Assembly: GCA_024752435.1 (NCBI GenBank)
Contig: CP103032.1
Location: 744,001-808,000 of the forward strand
Direction: 5' to 3'
DNA length: 64,000 nucleotides
Source of the DNA: Allantophomopsis cytisporea
Taxonomy: Eukaryota; Ascomycota; Leotiomycetes; Phacidiales; Phacidiaceae
The translations under genes and the position numbers were made by a program. The notes under the pieces are model-generated. The model did no database searches. It was not told the origin of the DNA and worked only from the letters and a program-made list of their open reading frames with translations. How positions within the stretch are numbered: the stretch's first letter is position 1; each line of letters opens with the position of its first letter. This document shows positions 48,142 through 59,717 of the stretch, in pieces.

Positions 48142-49330
48142 TGGTCTTTTGACCCCAAGTAGTTTCCCAGCCTTCTCGGCTATATCTAACTTCTCATCGT
48201 CACAACTTGGCCTCCCCATCTTCGAATGTAGTCATGATAACTATCTCATTTGGGATTCATTTTATCATGACTTCGCTCTTGGGGCGTGATGATCTTATAT
48301 TAGTCATGTAATTGACGGCGTTTTTTTTGGTAAACGACCTTCGTCTCCATTCTTACACCACATTATGCCGCTTAGTGGCGCTTTTAAGACAAAGAGCTGA
48401 ATTTCAGTCGTGCGCATTGTCGAATCCTGCGTCACCATTGCATGAATATAACAATAGCCTACTGTAAGGTCTTGTTCTAGACCTTGAATTACTTCTTTCA
48501 ATCCAGGTTCAATGTGAGATGTGACTTTGTATCGGGGGTGGTGGGGCATCGGCTCAGGGCCCCAAAATATATCATTCGCTTCTCCGACTCCGACAAAGCA
48601 CATCACGTTCGCCTTCTCAATCGATTCAGAATCGACTTGCAGTCTTTCCTTCTTATCTAACAAAGTATCATCACAATTTTCCCATAAAGTGAGAAGACGA
48701 ATTCTTGCTACATCTCATCAGATCACTATTTGGTTGTCGGTGATACTGTCTCACAATCTTCTATTCAAAGTCTTCTGATGAAAAGCGTTCATCAGACAAG
48801 ACTCTCTAGTCCTTACCCCTTGCCTCATCTAGACCGACTTTAAGCTTATTATATGAGCCACACTGACATGGCCTCCATGGAAATTTGGCAATGTGATCTG
48901 TTATGTCGATCACGGTGTGGCCAAGCTTGATTTTGTGTTTGCTTGCATTGACTGGTCAACTTATTCTGATGGTCTGGGTGGCCACTGAAGATATTCGCTT
49001 TCTGCTCAAACTTTCTTTGCACATTGGTTTGGCTTCCAGATCAGAGTCTAGGACATGCATATTCGCAAGCCATCCTGCAAATAATATAGATGTGGCAACG
49101 TGTACCTGTGCAAGAGCCCGTGGCTGGGCCCACGTCGATGATGCTCTTCCAGGCTCCAGAAGCTCATGGCTGAACGACAAGGTCTTACATCAATTCACTT
49201 CATCAGCAGTCGTTGCGGTCGATGGACTTTTTTGGGTACGTAATGCTAGGTTTTCCCGCATTTCCTTTTTATATCAGCATATCATTGGATGGAACGGAAT
49301 AGATCTCGTCAAGTCTAGGCCTTCATTTCG
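48142..49330 (-). pseudogene. Possible decayed or unresolved minus-strand gene
   Basis: Three minus-strand segments read like pieces of one protein. Around 49180-48830 a single frame contains ATSILFAGWLANMHVLDSDL and, after one TGA, KIKLGHTVIDITDHIAKFPW. At 48663-48304 a frame reads VMCFVGVGEANDIFWGPEPM, and at 48223-48142 a frame reads MGRPSCDDEKLDIAEKAGKL to a stop. I cannot join them with convincing splice sites, and I do not recognise the family. It may be a relic with point-mutation stops, or an intact multi-exon gene that I failed to resolve, or chance. Confidence 0.25.
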
Positions 49331-49412
49331 ATGAGGACTCTGAATCACATTATATGTTCAAATATCTAGATTCAAATCAACTAAAAGATCCTTAATTTTC
49401 AAGAGGTCAAAA

Positions 49413-49421
49413 CATATAAAG
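49413..49421 (+). promoter_or_regulatory. TATA-like box before spherulin-4 gene
   Basis: CATATAAAG lies about 110 bp before the ATG at 49532, a usual distance for an inducible fungal promoter. Assigned by sequence and position only. Confidence 0.4.
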
Positions 49422-49531
49422 TAGCATTCCCCTACCATTAATTATATCTATATCATTAAGCATTAAGAACATAGCACGACAAGAATTCTCTTGCTCATTA
49501 AACATATCTACTGTTCGACACATTCTTCACA

Positions 49532-50461
49532 ATGACTCCGAATTACTTAGCCTTACTCCTGACATCACTCTTGGTAGTCGTTTCAGCCAAACCTTCAGTT
49601 ATCTTTCCACTCTATATTTACCCAATCCCGGGAGCATGGCTGCCACTTACCAATGTCATCGCCGCCAATCCTGGCGTTCACTTCAAAGTCGTTATCAACC
49701 CTAACAGTGGCCCTTTCACACTTGGAACTCCTGCGGCCAATATGTCCGACTACGTCAACAATCTTCCCAACATTACCAAATACGCAAACGCAAAAACCTA
49801 TGGCTATATTGATACGAACTTTCCAAAGTATTCGGATGACCAAATTGTGACCAACATCGATGCCTGGTTGTACGGTCCTGCTCAACTAGTTCCAACAGGA
49901 GGAATTTTCTTCGACGATGTTGTCAGTAACCAAGCCAATGCGATTTGGCAGATGAACAATGTTCAGAGTTACGCTCGTGCGGATAATTTCACCGACATAA
50001 TTTTCAACTGCGGACAAGCTCCAACTTACCCCGATCCCCGCTCTGGCTACCCACCTGTAAGTGGTCTATATGGAATGGCCGACGAAATTCTGGTCTACGA
50101 GAACTACTATAAAGCACCAACTGGTGTTAGTCCCAGTGCTGCTCCTGCTGCTCCAACAAATGTTCCAGCCTACATCAAGGCCAATAACCAGAATGAACCC
50201 AATACCAAGCTCTCGGCTATGATCTACGGTTTTTCAACCAACACTGCAGATAATAGCGTTACTAATGGATGTGCCACTGCGAAGTCAGCCCTTTGTACGT
50301 TTGTCAACAGCTTCACTGGTGTTGTTGAGAGCTTGTACGTCTCCAATGTTCCAACTACCACGTTTGGCACGGATTCAAACGGTAATACTATCTATGGGGG
50401 AGATTATACCACGGTTCCTCCCAATTTTGCCAACTTTGTTTCTGTTTTAGCTGCCCCTTGA
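49532..50461 (+). CDS. Secreted spherulation-specific family 4 protein (GH135-like)
   Basis: Single-exon gene of 309 residues. A signal peptide is clear (MTPNYLALLLTSLLVVVSA). The mature part follows the spherulin-4 fold: VIFPLYIYPIPGAWLPL, VIINPN-like VVINPNSGP, YGYIDTN, GGIFFDDV and ILVYENYY. In characterised members (Aspergillus Sph3, GH135) acidic residues at the ends of these beta strands cleave alpha-1,4-N-acetylgalactosamine in the matrix polysaccharide galactosaminogalactan; here the FFDD and YEN acids are in place. Several N-glycosylation sites occur (NMSD, NITK, NFTD). A Pro/Ala-rich insert lies near residues 207-217. The enzymatic role is inferred from the family; other members are uncharacterised. 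The neighbour is a pectin methylesterase transcribed toward it. Confidence 0.88.
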   Translation: MTPNYLALLLTSLLVVVSAKPSVIFPLYIYPIPGAWLPLTNVIAANPGVHFKVVINPNSGPFTLGTPAANMSDYVNNLPNITKYANAKTYGYIDTNFPKYSDDQIVTNIDAWLYGPAQLVPTGGIFFDDVVSNQANAIWQMNNVQSYARADNFTDIIFNCGQAPTYPDPRSGYPPVSGLYGMADEILVYENYYKAPTGVSPSAAPAAPTNVPAYIKANNQNEPNTKLSAMIYGFSTNTADNSVTNGCATAKSALCTFVNSFTGVVESLYVSNVPTTTFGTDSNGNTIYGGDYTTVPPNFANFVSVLAAP

Positions 50462-51187
50462 CTGGCGATGAAGATGTTTCATATTCCTGTGGAGTGTGCT
50501 TGTATCGGATTGTCCCTGATTGTTCAATAAGAAAATGAGTGTTCAACGAAAGGTTGCAGAAAAGTATGAACCCAGGAACGAAAAGGCTGTGGAAATTTCT
50601 CATATGACTTAGCTAAACTTCATAATATGAAAATAACCTATCATTATTATGTGTTGCCTGAAGGGGAAAGTGGTCACCATTTCTTGATCACTTGAAGTTT
50701 GTTTATTTCTAGGATTTAAGAGACAAAATAATGATTGATCAGAGTGAAATAGACAAACAAAATATTTTCAGAATTCGATATCCTTCGTAAACACATAAGG
50801 AAAGATATAACTGAATTGGGATAAGAAGATATTTGAAAGTAATGGAGAGAAAGGCCATACTTTGACGTCGATGAGTTACAACTTCTCCAATATGCAAAGC
50901 TGACTGTGAATGTCATATTATCAGCGGGGATAACATTAAATCACCATTAATATTCTCCTACTCCCACTGTACTCGATATCTCGCGATGTACGCCTTTGAT
51001 CTGGCATACTTAAGTTACATGAGCCTTTACCACTCAGCTCTTCCCACATGAATCTTGAAGCTTACAATGTTTGTAAATAATAATGACATAAGAGAATAAA
51101 CTTTGCATATTTCGTTACGAAGTTGAGAGAACTTCGTACATACGATGAACATATGTCCAAATCCAACCAGGGCCATTACTGCCACCA
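50462..51187. other. Convergent spacer between two secreted-protein genes
   Basis: AT-rich 0.7-kb spacer holding the 3' ends of the spherulin-like and pectinesterase genes. Nothing else is recognised. Confidence 0.6.
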
Positions 51188-52337
51188 TTAATAGGAGGTA
51201 TCGGTCCATTCTTTCCAACCACTGCCCCATAAAGTGTCTTTGCTCACTGCACCTGTAGCGGTCGTCTCATACACTCTGTCAGAAGTGTCACTGCCCGCTC
51301 CAGTGTTATCCCATTCTTCGTATATCCTAAATGAGTCAGCTCAGATGGTCCCCGAAATGATGATGTATGGTAGCTTACGGGGTAGCACCATCGGCAAGTG
51401 TCGTCCAGCCCGCAGCATTAACGACATCAGTGAGTACAGAGTTTTGGTAGATCACTCGGGAGTACTGCCTCCATGGTCGGCCAAGATATACATCTCCAGT
51501 AAGGCTATATCCCGATGCAGCGGTGACCTACAATGGATCAATCATATATTATATCGTTATCAAAGGAAATACTTACTGTGCTGGAATCAATAACATACCA
51601 CGCCGTATCATCAGTGGTCTCCCTTGAGGTGGCGGTGATTGCTCCACCACCATTGCTTGCAATGGTGCATTCTCCAAACCAGGCGGCTGCATCGCCGAAC
51701 ATATAGTCGACAGCACCTTCTATGTAACAATTGGAGTAGTATTGTTTACCTGACTTTGCATACAGAGTGTCTTGATAGCCATAGAAACCGCATGCGTAGT
51801 AGCCCTGGTAGTCTCCATTGGCAGTCACAGCAACAGCTTGAGCTCCTTTACCGAATGTGTTCTTGAAATCGATGTTGTAAGCGCTAAAGTTGGCGCTTAC
51901 AATGTTGGCTGTCGATGATGCATCTAAACTGCCTGCAGCAGAGGAGTTCAAGCTATGTTCGAAAATCACTGTGTTGTCCTTCTGATATCCAGTGCTGACA
52001 TTTATTAGAATCGCTCAGGGTATGGGAATAAAACTTACTCGGTTGTGTAGCCATACAAAGTTAATTTACCTCCGTATTTAATAGAGACTGCTTCCTCATA
52101 AGTCCCACTGTACACAAAGATACATGCTTCTGCGGTGCTCGATCCTAATGCTGCCAATGCACTTGTAAGAGTTGAGTACTCTCCTGTTTCGGTACCAGAT
52201 CCCCGCACAGTTAAGCATCCACTAGGAGGGCTTTCACGGGCAGTTCTCTTGACAAGTCCTTTGCTAGGTAGAGCTGCTGAATCAGCAGTAAAGGTCAAGA
52301 GACCAAAAGCCACTAAAGCAAGTGCATTCAACTTCAT
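51188..52337 (-). CDS. Secreted pectin methylesterase (CE8)
   Basis: Removes methyl groups from plant pectin, preparing homogalacturonan for lyases and polygalacturonases. Four exons on the minus strand (52337-52039, 51994-51577, 51527-51379, 51326-51188) join in frame to give 334 residues, the usual size for fungal CE8. The signal peptide is MKLNALALVAFGLLTFTADS. The right-handed beta-helix motifs appear in order: GSGTETGEYSTLTSALAAL, LYGYTT, DFKNTFG, GFYGYQDTLY with the catalytic Gln-Asp near 172, VDYMFGDAAAWFGEC with the second Asp near 194, and LGRPWRQYSRV near 255 with the conserved Arg. The end is WGSGWKEWTDTSY. The three introns are 42-50 nt. All key residues are present, so the enzyme should be active. 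This is a plant cell-wall gene, supporting a plant-associated or saprotrophic host. Confidence 0.95.
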
Positions 52338-52457
52338 GATTTCTGCTTTTTCTCCGTGTAGTTGATAAGTATTGGCTTTGATGTAGGATTGTTCTCTAAA
52401 GTACGTGAGGGTTTTTTTTTTTTTTTTTAGTTTTATGTTTCCCCAAGGAAAGGTTTG

Positions 52458-52468
52458 AGATTTATAAA
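52458..52468 (-). promoter_or_regulatory. TATA-like box before pectin methylesterase
   Basis: On the minus strand, a TTTTATAAATC-like sequence lies about 125 bp before the ATG at 52337, downstream of AT-rich DNA. Assigned by sequence and position only. Confidence 0.35.
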
Positions 52469-53116
52469 ATAATTAAGTGTCGCCCCATCCTGTGATAGCA
52501 AACCGTGATATTGAACTCTTTTAATTTTTTACGTCCACATGATTATCTCAGGCTGTAAAATTCGATATTAACCAATCTCATTGTTTCAGGCTAAGGGGAT
52601 CCAGGTTATAGGCAGAAGACTGAAACTTTGCTATAGTTACAATACTTTACACCAGAATGGACTGTTTTATTATGTCTTAAATATATAAGTTGTAGAATAT
52701 TTTATCAAGCTGAGTTTACTAAGAATAAGCAGAATTACGCGGCTGCACGGATATATAAAACAATGTGGAGGGGATCCTAGTTAGGATATATCCCACCAAT
52801 CAATCCCATGTTACAAAGGTTAAATAGGAGGATCGAGTTGGAAAGTTTGGGCCAAAATAAGCGAGAACGTTTAAACCACGTTTCGAGTATATTCTATTGT
52901 AAACGTCACTTGACTATTATGCTACGAATATGTGCCTTAATTGCAACCCCTTGTATTGCTATAAAAGGGAGGGATATAACTCGCTAGATACCAGAAAACA
53001 CCGAGATTGCGAGAACCATGAATATTCTACCTAAAACCGCCGGAAATAAACTTTAACTTGCGAAAGAGCCGCTTCCTGACGACATCTTAGAAGCCCAATC
53101 AGTTCGTCCGAAAAGT

Positions 53117-53517
53117 TGTAAGGAGAGAGGCGAACGGATGGTTTTAGTATATGTCAGCGAAACCCCGAAACTCATATACACCGAAGTACTACTACATAGT
53201 TCATGCGACATTGGTGAAAACAACCTTCAGACTATTCTTAGCCTGTATAAAGTTACGAATTGGCGCGCAAAACAACGCTTGGAATTATGTATTCCCGGAA
53301 AAGTAGAAAACATATATTCAGATATTTAGAGTAATATTAAGGCAAACGCACGATATCGGGAATCGAGTAGCATGTAGGCGTACCCTAAGATAGAATTTGA
53401 TTAGGACAATGATATGTCCGATGTCCTTACGTAAGACACGGTACGAGAGAGTATATATAATTAAGTACCTCTTGTCACGATACAAGCAACAATTGGCTCA
53501 CTTTCAACTCTCTTACA
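53117..53517. mobile_element. Candidate solo LTR of a retrotransposon
   Basis: The 401-bp segment begins TGTAAGGAGAG and ends CTCTCTTACA, so its ends form a TG...CA inverted terminal pair with one indel. A TATATAA box sits about 60 bp before the right end, as in fungal LTRs. No second copy, internal domain or perfect target-site duplication was found in the window, so it would be a solo LTR. The call rests on end structure only. Confidence 0.35.
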
Positions 53518-53989
53518 TTGGAAGACTTCCTAAATAGGCAACGGACTAGCTCACAACATACTCTTAATGTAGAGCTGCAGAATAATTTCTGCGCTCTCTC
53601 CTCAACGATTTTACATTGTGTTCCCGTTATAACTAATACTTTTTGACACCTCGAGTACTCAAGTCACTTGAGATTTATAGTGCGTTTTGCTCATTCCCAT
53701 ATAAACGAACATAATAACAAGTGCTATTACAAATGAGGCAGTAATAAGATTTATAGACCATGCTTCTGAGTCCTATAATAGAAATCTTAACGAGAAACAG
53801 TTTAGACATACCGGAAATGGAAACCATATGAATTATACCTGTTTGAGAATGTTATTTTTGGGCAATAGAAGAGCTAACTTATATGTCGCTTAACCGTATT
53901 TCAAGAGTAAGGGGAAATTTTCTTCTATCTAGTCCTGTATTGAACTGATGGGACTAATCTGGAAAACGCTAGGAGCTAGAACTTATCTT

Positions 53990-54902
53990 CTAGATACGTA
54001 GGATAACGGGGGTATTCATACCACTAGACCAGTAAGTAAATGATTTTCTGGATATAGGAATCATGCAAAGCATTTTGTGTACCCAGTACAGTAGCTTTGC
54101 TTTGTCCTCGAGCCGCACAATAAAGGGATACATCCTCACAAGCCCCCGGCAGGTCGACGACCTTCCTTCCACGTAGCAAAGATATCAGAAATACCAGTCG
54201 TAACTTCTCCCTTGCATCTGAATCATTTTCATAGTCAGAAATTTTATCTGTTTGCCGGAAAGTCGCTATCTGAGACTCATTCGTGTTTCGAAGAAACTCG
54301 ACGCTTGACGCGCTCGAAAGGAGTAATTGAGAGACAACCACTCTTTAACCAAATCCCATGTATATTGACGGTAGAACATGCTACTAGATCTTTTTGTCCC
54401 CAAATGTTGCTATAGGCCCTCAGAACATTTGGCTTTCGAAGAAACGCAGTTCCGATGTTTCGAAAAGAGCAAGCTGAGAGATAGAGACTTTTTGTCAACA
54501 ACATCCTATCATTCTTTATGCTACTTCCGCTAGATACAACAAATCCTCGTTATATGGGATTAGAGCATTCAAGCCTTACAGGAAAGCAAAGATTGAGGCA
54601 CTCTAAAAGATTAATATAAGAGCCACTGACTATACAACCTCAGCAACTTCCCTGCTCCCAGATGGCCTCCATTGACCGAGTTTTATATCTCGCCATTCAA
54701 GTGTTGCATGATTTAATTCTGCCGGACAAGTATGGTTGTAGGTCTTTGTTAATAGATTAGAATAAACTGAGATAACTGATGGAGTCAAAAAATCAAGCCC
54801 ATCGCCAGCGCGAGATATTAATGGAAAATGGGAGATAAAGGATGAAGAATCTGAAAATTTAATAGCATCATTACAAAACTGCTTGCATTGCGAGATGGGC
54901 AT
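53990..54902 (-). pseudogene. Possible decayed minus-strand coding region
   Basis: Successive overlapping minus-strand frames (54902-54630, 54504-54277, 54341-54024, 54172-53990) have protein-like segments such as FISHFPLISRAGDGLDFL and LVFLISLLRGRKVVDLPGA. Short related blocks (SLYLSACS / QLLLSSASS) hint at an internal repeat. No family is recognised and no intact splice model was found. It could equally be chance in AT-rich DNA. Confidence 0.18.
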
Positions 54903-55604
54903 AGGACTGGCATCAAGACTTGGGTAGGACTTCTTATTGGTGGCAAATCACATAATACGTTTTCTCTTTTGCAAGGTCTTTGTATCAACTTTGCTTGAGG
55001 AATTTGACCTTGTGAATCTTGATTTCGTACATATCTGTGTTTAATAAGTTATTAGCAACAGTGAGATCAAGATTCCACTATTGATTCAAGTCATTTTGTG
55101 CTCAAACCAGATAGTCAGCGAACCTAAATTTCGAATATACAATCAACAGACATGAATAATGATCGGCCATTGAATAATTCGTGTATTCTTTCAAGTGTAT
55201 CGCGAGATTCGCCCCGACGCCATCGAAATACTCGATTAATGAGAAGCCTAGAACATCTTAAGCCAGAATCGACAGAAATAGCTAGTCCATATCATGACCA
55301 CTGACGACCAATATTCCGACTCAGCAGCACTTTTCAAGTAGAATGGTTGGGAACTTACCCCTATCGCGGCCGTTGTCCTATGTTGAGGCCTGAATAATTA
55401 GGTTTCAATTGCATCAACCCGAGCGAAGCCCACGGAATCTAAAAGTTGAGAAGCCGACCAAGCTCTGTTAAGATATCGCATCAAGACAGATAACCCCATC
55501 TACGATTGCCACTTCGTCAAAGCTTTACTGACGTTGACACCATCGCTTTGCAAATGTTCCATTGATTTTCTTTCAACACATCGCATTTGCGCTCTGCCAT
55601 AATC

Positions 55605-58600
55605 ATGGCGCCCCTCGTGGATAATCCGCAAATCGCCTCGGCGACTTTGCATAATCCTTTACCATTGTCTTTACATACCTACGTTTGGCCCTTTGTAATT
55701 ATTTGGCCTATCTTCTTTCGATACTATCTATCTCCTGATCTCTATGAAAAGCACATTCAATCTTCCGAATGGACCTTTGTGTGGTGTGGAACAATCATCA
55801 CCGCTCAGAGTTTGGTCTGGCTGTGTACGCATTGGAATGTCAACCTGAAATCGTTGTTCACCTCGGTCAAGGCCAAGACTGTTGAGAGCGCACAACTCAT
55901 CAAAGTCCTCCCAATCACTAATGCTGGATCCGCTGAGATATGCAAAATTATCCGGGATAATGTATGTAGAATTCATGCTTTACTCAATTCTGCTGACAGA
56001 TTTTAGGCTGGTGGTAAGCAGAACACGTCCTTCTTATTCCAGAAGCGCCGATTCCTCTACGATGTCAAGAAGAACTCTTTCTCTCCTCTGACCTACGATA
56101 TCGATGTCGAACCAAAGCCATCAATTGGACATTTCCAGCAGTCTAAGGGTATCGCCAGTCCCGCGGAGCTTTCTCGAATTCAGCAACATTATGGCGACAA
56201 TACTTTCGATATCCCGGTCCCTACATTTACAGAGCTCTTCAAGGAGCACGCCGTGGCACCCTTCTTTGTTTTCCAAATTTTCTGTGTTGGTTTATGGATG
56301 TTGGATGAATACTGGTACTATTCGCTCTTTACACTCTTCATGTTGGTCGCTTTCGAGAGCACCGTCGTCTGGCAACGTCAGAGAACCTTGAATGAATTCC
56401 GTGGCATGAGTATTAAGCCATACGATATCTGGGCATACAGACTTGGAAGATGGGAAGAAACCCAAAGTGACAAGCTTCTTCCTGGAGATCTGGTATCTGT
56501 CGGTCGCACCAAGGAGGACAGTGGTGTAGCCTGCGATATGCTTTTGGTTGAAGGAAGTGTCATCGTCAATGAGGCTATGCTTTCTGGTGAAAGTACCCCT
56601 TTGCTCAAAGAATCCGTTCAGCTCAGACCCTCTGATGCCATCCTCGAGCCTGAAGGCCTGGACAAGAACTCTTTCCTCTATGGCGGAACCAAGGTATTGC
56701 AAATCACCCATGGCAACAGCGATGAGGAAAGACCTAAGCTTGCATCTGGAGTCCCAGCACCACCTGATAACGGAGCCATGGCTATTGTTGTCAAGACTGG
56801 ATTTGAGACTTCCCAAGGTAGCTTGGTTCGTACTATGATTTACTCCACCGAACGTGTCTCCGCAAATAACGCTGAAGCCCTCTTCTTTATCCTTTTCTTG
56901 TTGATCTTCGCGATCGCCGCCTCGTGGTATGTCTGGGACGAAGGTGTCAAGAAGGATCGTAAGCGCTCGAAACTTTTGCTTGATTGTGTCTTGATTGTCA
57001 CTAGTGTTGTTCCACCCGAGTTGCCAATGGAGCTCAGTCTTGCTGTCAACACCAGTCTGGCTGCTTTGTCTCGATACGCTATTTACTGTACTGAACCATT
57101 CCGCATTCCATTCGCTGGACGCGTTGATGTTGCCTGCTTCGATAAGACTGGTACCCTCACTGGAGAAGATCTTGTGGTTGAGGGTATTGCCGGACTTGGA
57201 CTTGGACGCAGTGGTACAAACACACCGCGAGAAAACGATGGTGCTCACAGTCACATCACTCCTGTCCTTCAGGCAGGTTTGGAAACGACTTTGGTATTGG
57301 CGACAGCACACGCTCTTGTCAAACTCGATGAGGGTGATATCGTTGGTGACCCAATGGAGAAAGCAACCCTTACATCTCTTGGTTGGAGCTTGGGCCGCAA
57401 TGATATCCTTACTAGCAAAAAGCTCGCGTCTACTCGTGGTGCCTCCTCATCTACAGCTGCCAACAGTGTCCAAATTAAGCGTCGATTCCAGTTCTCTTCC
57501 ACATTGAAGCGTCAGAGCTCCATCGCAACTATCACTGCCGTTAACCCAGAGACTTCTCGAAAAGTCTCGGGCACATTTGTTGGAGTCAAGGGTGCTCCAG
57601 AAACAATCATGAAGATGTTGGTGAATGTTCCTTCTGATTATGAGGAGACCTATAAATACTTCACTCGTAAAGGTTCCCGTGTCTTGGCCTTGGCTTTCAA
57701 GCATCTTTCTACCGAATCTGAACTCGGATCCAACAAAATCAACAGCTTCAAGCGTGAGGAGATTGAGAAGGATCTTCAATTTGCTGGTTTCCTCGTTCTT
57801 CACTGCCCTCTCAAGGAAGACGCAAAGAAGTCAGTTATCATGCTCAACGAGAGTAGCCACCGTGTTGTTATGATTACTGGCGATAATCCGTTGACGGCTA
57901 TCCATGTTGCCAAGGAGGTTGAAATTGTTGATCGCGATACTTTGATCCTTGATGCTCCTGAACACGATGATAGCGGAAAGAACCTTGTATGGCGTAGTGT
58001 TGATGACACTGTCAACATCCCAGTCGACCCAAGTCAGCCTCTCGATAAAGAAATACTTGCTACCAAGGATCTCTGTGTTACTGGTTATGCCTTGACCAAG
58101 TTCAAGGGCTCCCCAGCTCTCCCTTCTCTCTACCGTCACACTTGGGTCTATGCTCGTGTATCTCCAAAGCAGAAGGAAGAAATTCTTACAGGTCTCAAGG
58201 ATCTCGGCTACCATACGCTGATGGCTGGTGATGGAACTAACGATGTTGGTGCTCTCAAGCAAGCCCATATCGGTGTCGCTCTTCTCAATGGATCCCAAGA
58301 TGACCTCAATAAGATTTCCGAACATTTCCGCAACACTAAGATGAAGGAGATGTACGAGAAGCAAGTGTCCATGATGAAGCGTTTCAACCAGCCAGCTCCT
58401 CCGGTCCCAGTCCTCATTGCTCATCTGTACCCACCAGGACCTACCAATCCCCACTACGAGAAGGCCATGCAACGCGAGGCCGAGAAACGAGGAATTACTG
58501 CCGACGCTCTGGAAGCTCCAAAGACGAATGAAATTGAGACAATTACCTCGCCAGGTGCTCAAGCTATTATCGACAGCAAGCAGAAGCAGACACAAGCAAT

Positions 58601-59645
58601 GAACAAAGCTGCTGGTCTCGCTGATAGGCTTACTACTAGTATGCTGGAAGCCGAAATGGATGATGAGCCACCAACGATCAAACTTGGAGACGCCTCTGTT
58701 GCAGCACCTTTCACTAGCAAGCTCGGAAACGTCATTGCGATTCCAAACATTATTCGTCAAGGTCGCTGTACCCTGGTTGCCACTATTCAGATGTACAAGA
58801 TTCTGGCCCTCAACTGTCTTATCAGTGCATACAGTTTGAGTGTACTTTACCTAGAGGGAATCAAGTTCGGTGATGGTCAGGTTACGATCAGTGGTATGCT
58901 CATGAGTGTTTGCTTTTTGTCTATCTCAAGAGCCAAGGTATGTCTCAGCCAGTTCAACTGTCTGGTCAATGCTAATAATCAATAGTCTGTGGAAGGCCTT
59001 TCCAAGGAGCGCCCACAACCAAACATCTTCAACCCATACATCATAGGATCCATTCTAGGTCAATTTGCCATTCATATCGTTACCCTCATCTATATCGCCA
59101 GATACTGTGACAAACTTGCTCCAAGAGACTCTAACGTCGATCTCGAGGGCGAATTTGAGCCATCTCTTCTTAATAGTGCTGTGTACTTGCTCCAGCTCAT
59201 TCAGCAAATCTCCACATTCGCTATCAACTACCAGGGAAGACCATTCCGTGAAGCTCTTAGAGAAAACAAGGGAATGTACTACGGAATCCTTGGTGTTTCT
59301 GCTATCGCATTCTCCTGCTCGACCGAATTCATTCCTGAGATGAACGAGAAGATGCGCTTGGTGCCATTCACTAGCGAGTTCAAGACTACTATGACTGCTG
59401 TTATGATCATCGACTATGCTGGATGCTGGGTAATTGAGAAGGTTCTCAAGAAGGCCTTCAGTGACTACAAGCCAAAGGACATCGCTATTCGACGCCCTGA
59501 TCAGTTGGAGAGAGAGGAGAAGAGAAAGGCCCTTGAAAAGATCGAGGAAGACAAGATCAAGGAGCAGAAGAGACTGGAGATGGAGGCAGTGCAGGCTCAG
59601 AAGATCAAAGAGCTTACTGAGAGATGGTCGAAAAAGAAGAATTAG
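55605..59645 (+). CDS. P5A-type ATPase, Spf1/ATP13A1 homologue (ER)
   Basis: ER membrane P-type ATPase; characterised P5A pumps extract mislocalised transmembrane helices from the ER and affect ER ion and sterol balance. Exons 55605-55961, 56007-58937 and 58986-59645 give 1315 residues (yeast Spf1 has 1215). The N-terminus has two hydrophobic segments, then the actuator motif MLSGESTPLLKES. The subfamily mark PPELPMELSLAVNTS is near 454 (P5A: PPELP), followed by the phosphorylation site CFDKTGTLTGE near 496 and the hinge AGDGTNDVGALKQAHIGVALL near 858. Exon 3 adds the last membrane helices and a Lys/Glu-rich cytosolic coiled tail ending KELTERWSKKKN. The first ATG in frame is 55605. The 3' end lies 72 bp from the stop of the convergent neighbour. 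Confidence 0.96.
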
Positions 59646-59717
59646 TTGTGCATATATGCATAGATAGATTGTAGTAATAGAGAAGGTTATTGGCTTCCGC
59701 CGCCCAACAACATTCTA

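Larger units (their letters stand above)
47557..49531. other. 2-kb spacer with fragmentary minus-strand reading frames
   Basis: No intact gene is supported. Several minus-strand frames between 48140 and 49330 have protein-like composition but are interrupted; see the separate possible pseudogene entry. The right end holds the promoter of the spherulin-like gene, with a TATA-like motif at 49413-49421. Confidence 0.5.
52338..55604. other. AT-rich gene-poor region with possible retroelement relic
   Basis: A 3.3-kb stretch with no intact gene. It contains a poly-T run at about 52410-52428, a candidate solo LTR at 53117-53517 and fragmentary minus-strand frames at 53990-54902. The last 100 bases are the leader of the Spf1 gene. 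Confidence 0.5.

Noticed and set aside
56292..58760. Two open frames of 339 and 309 codons antisense to Spf1
   Set aside because: They are complementary to conserved P-type ATPase motifs and have no coding features of their own.
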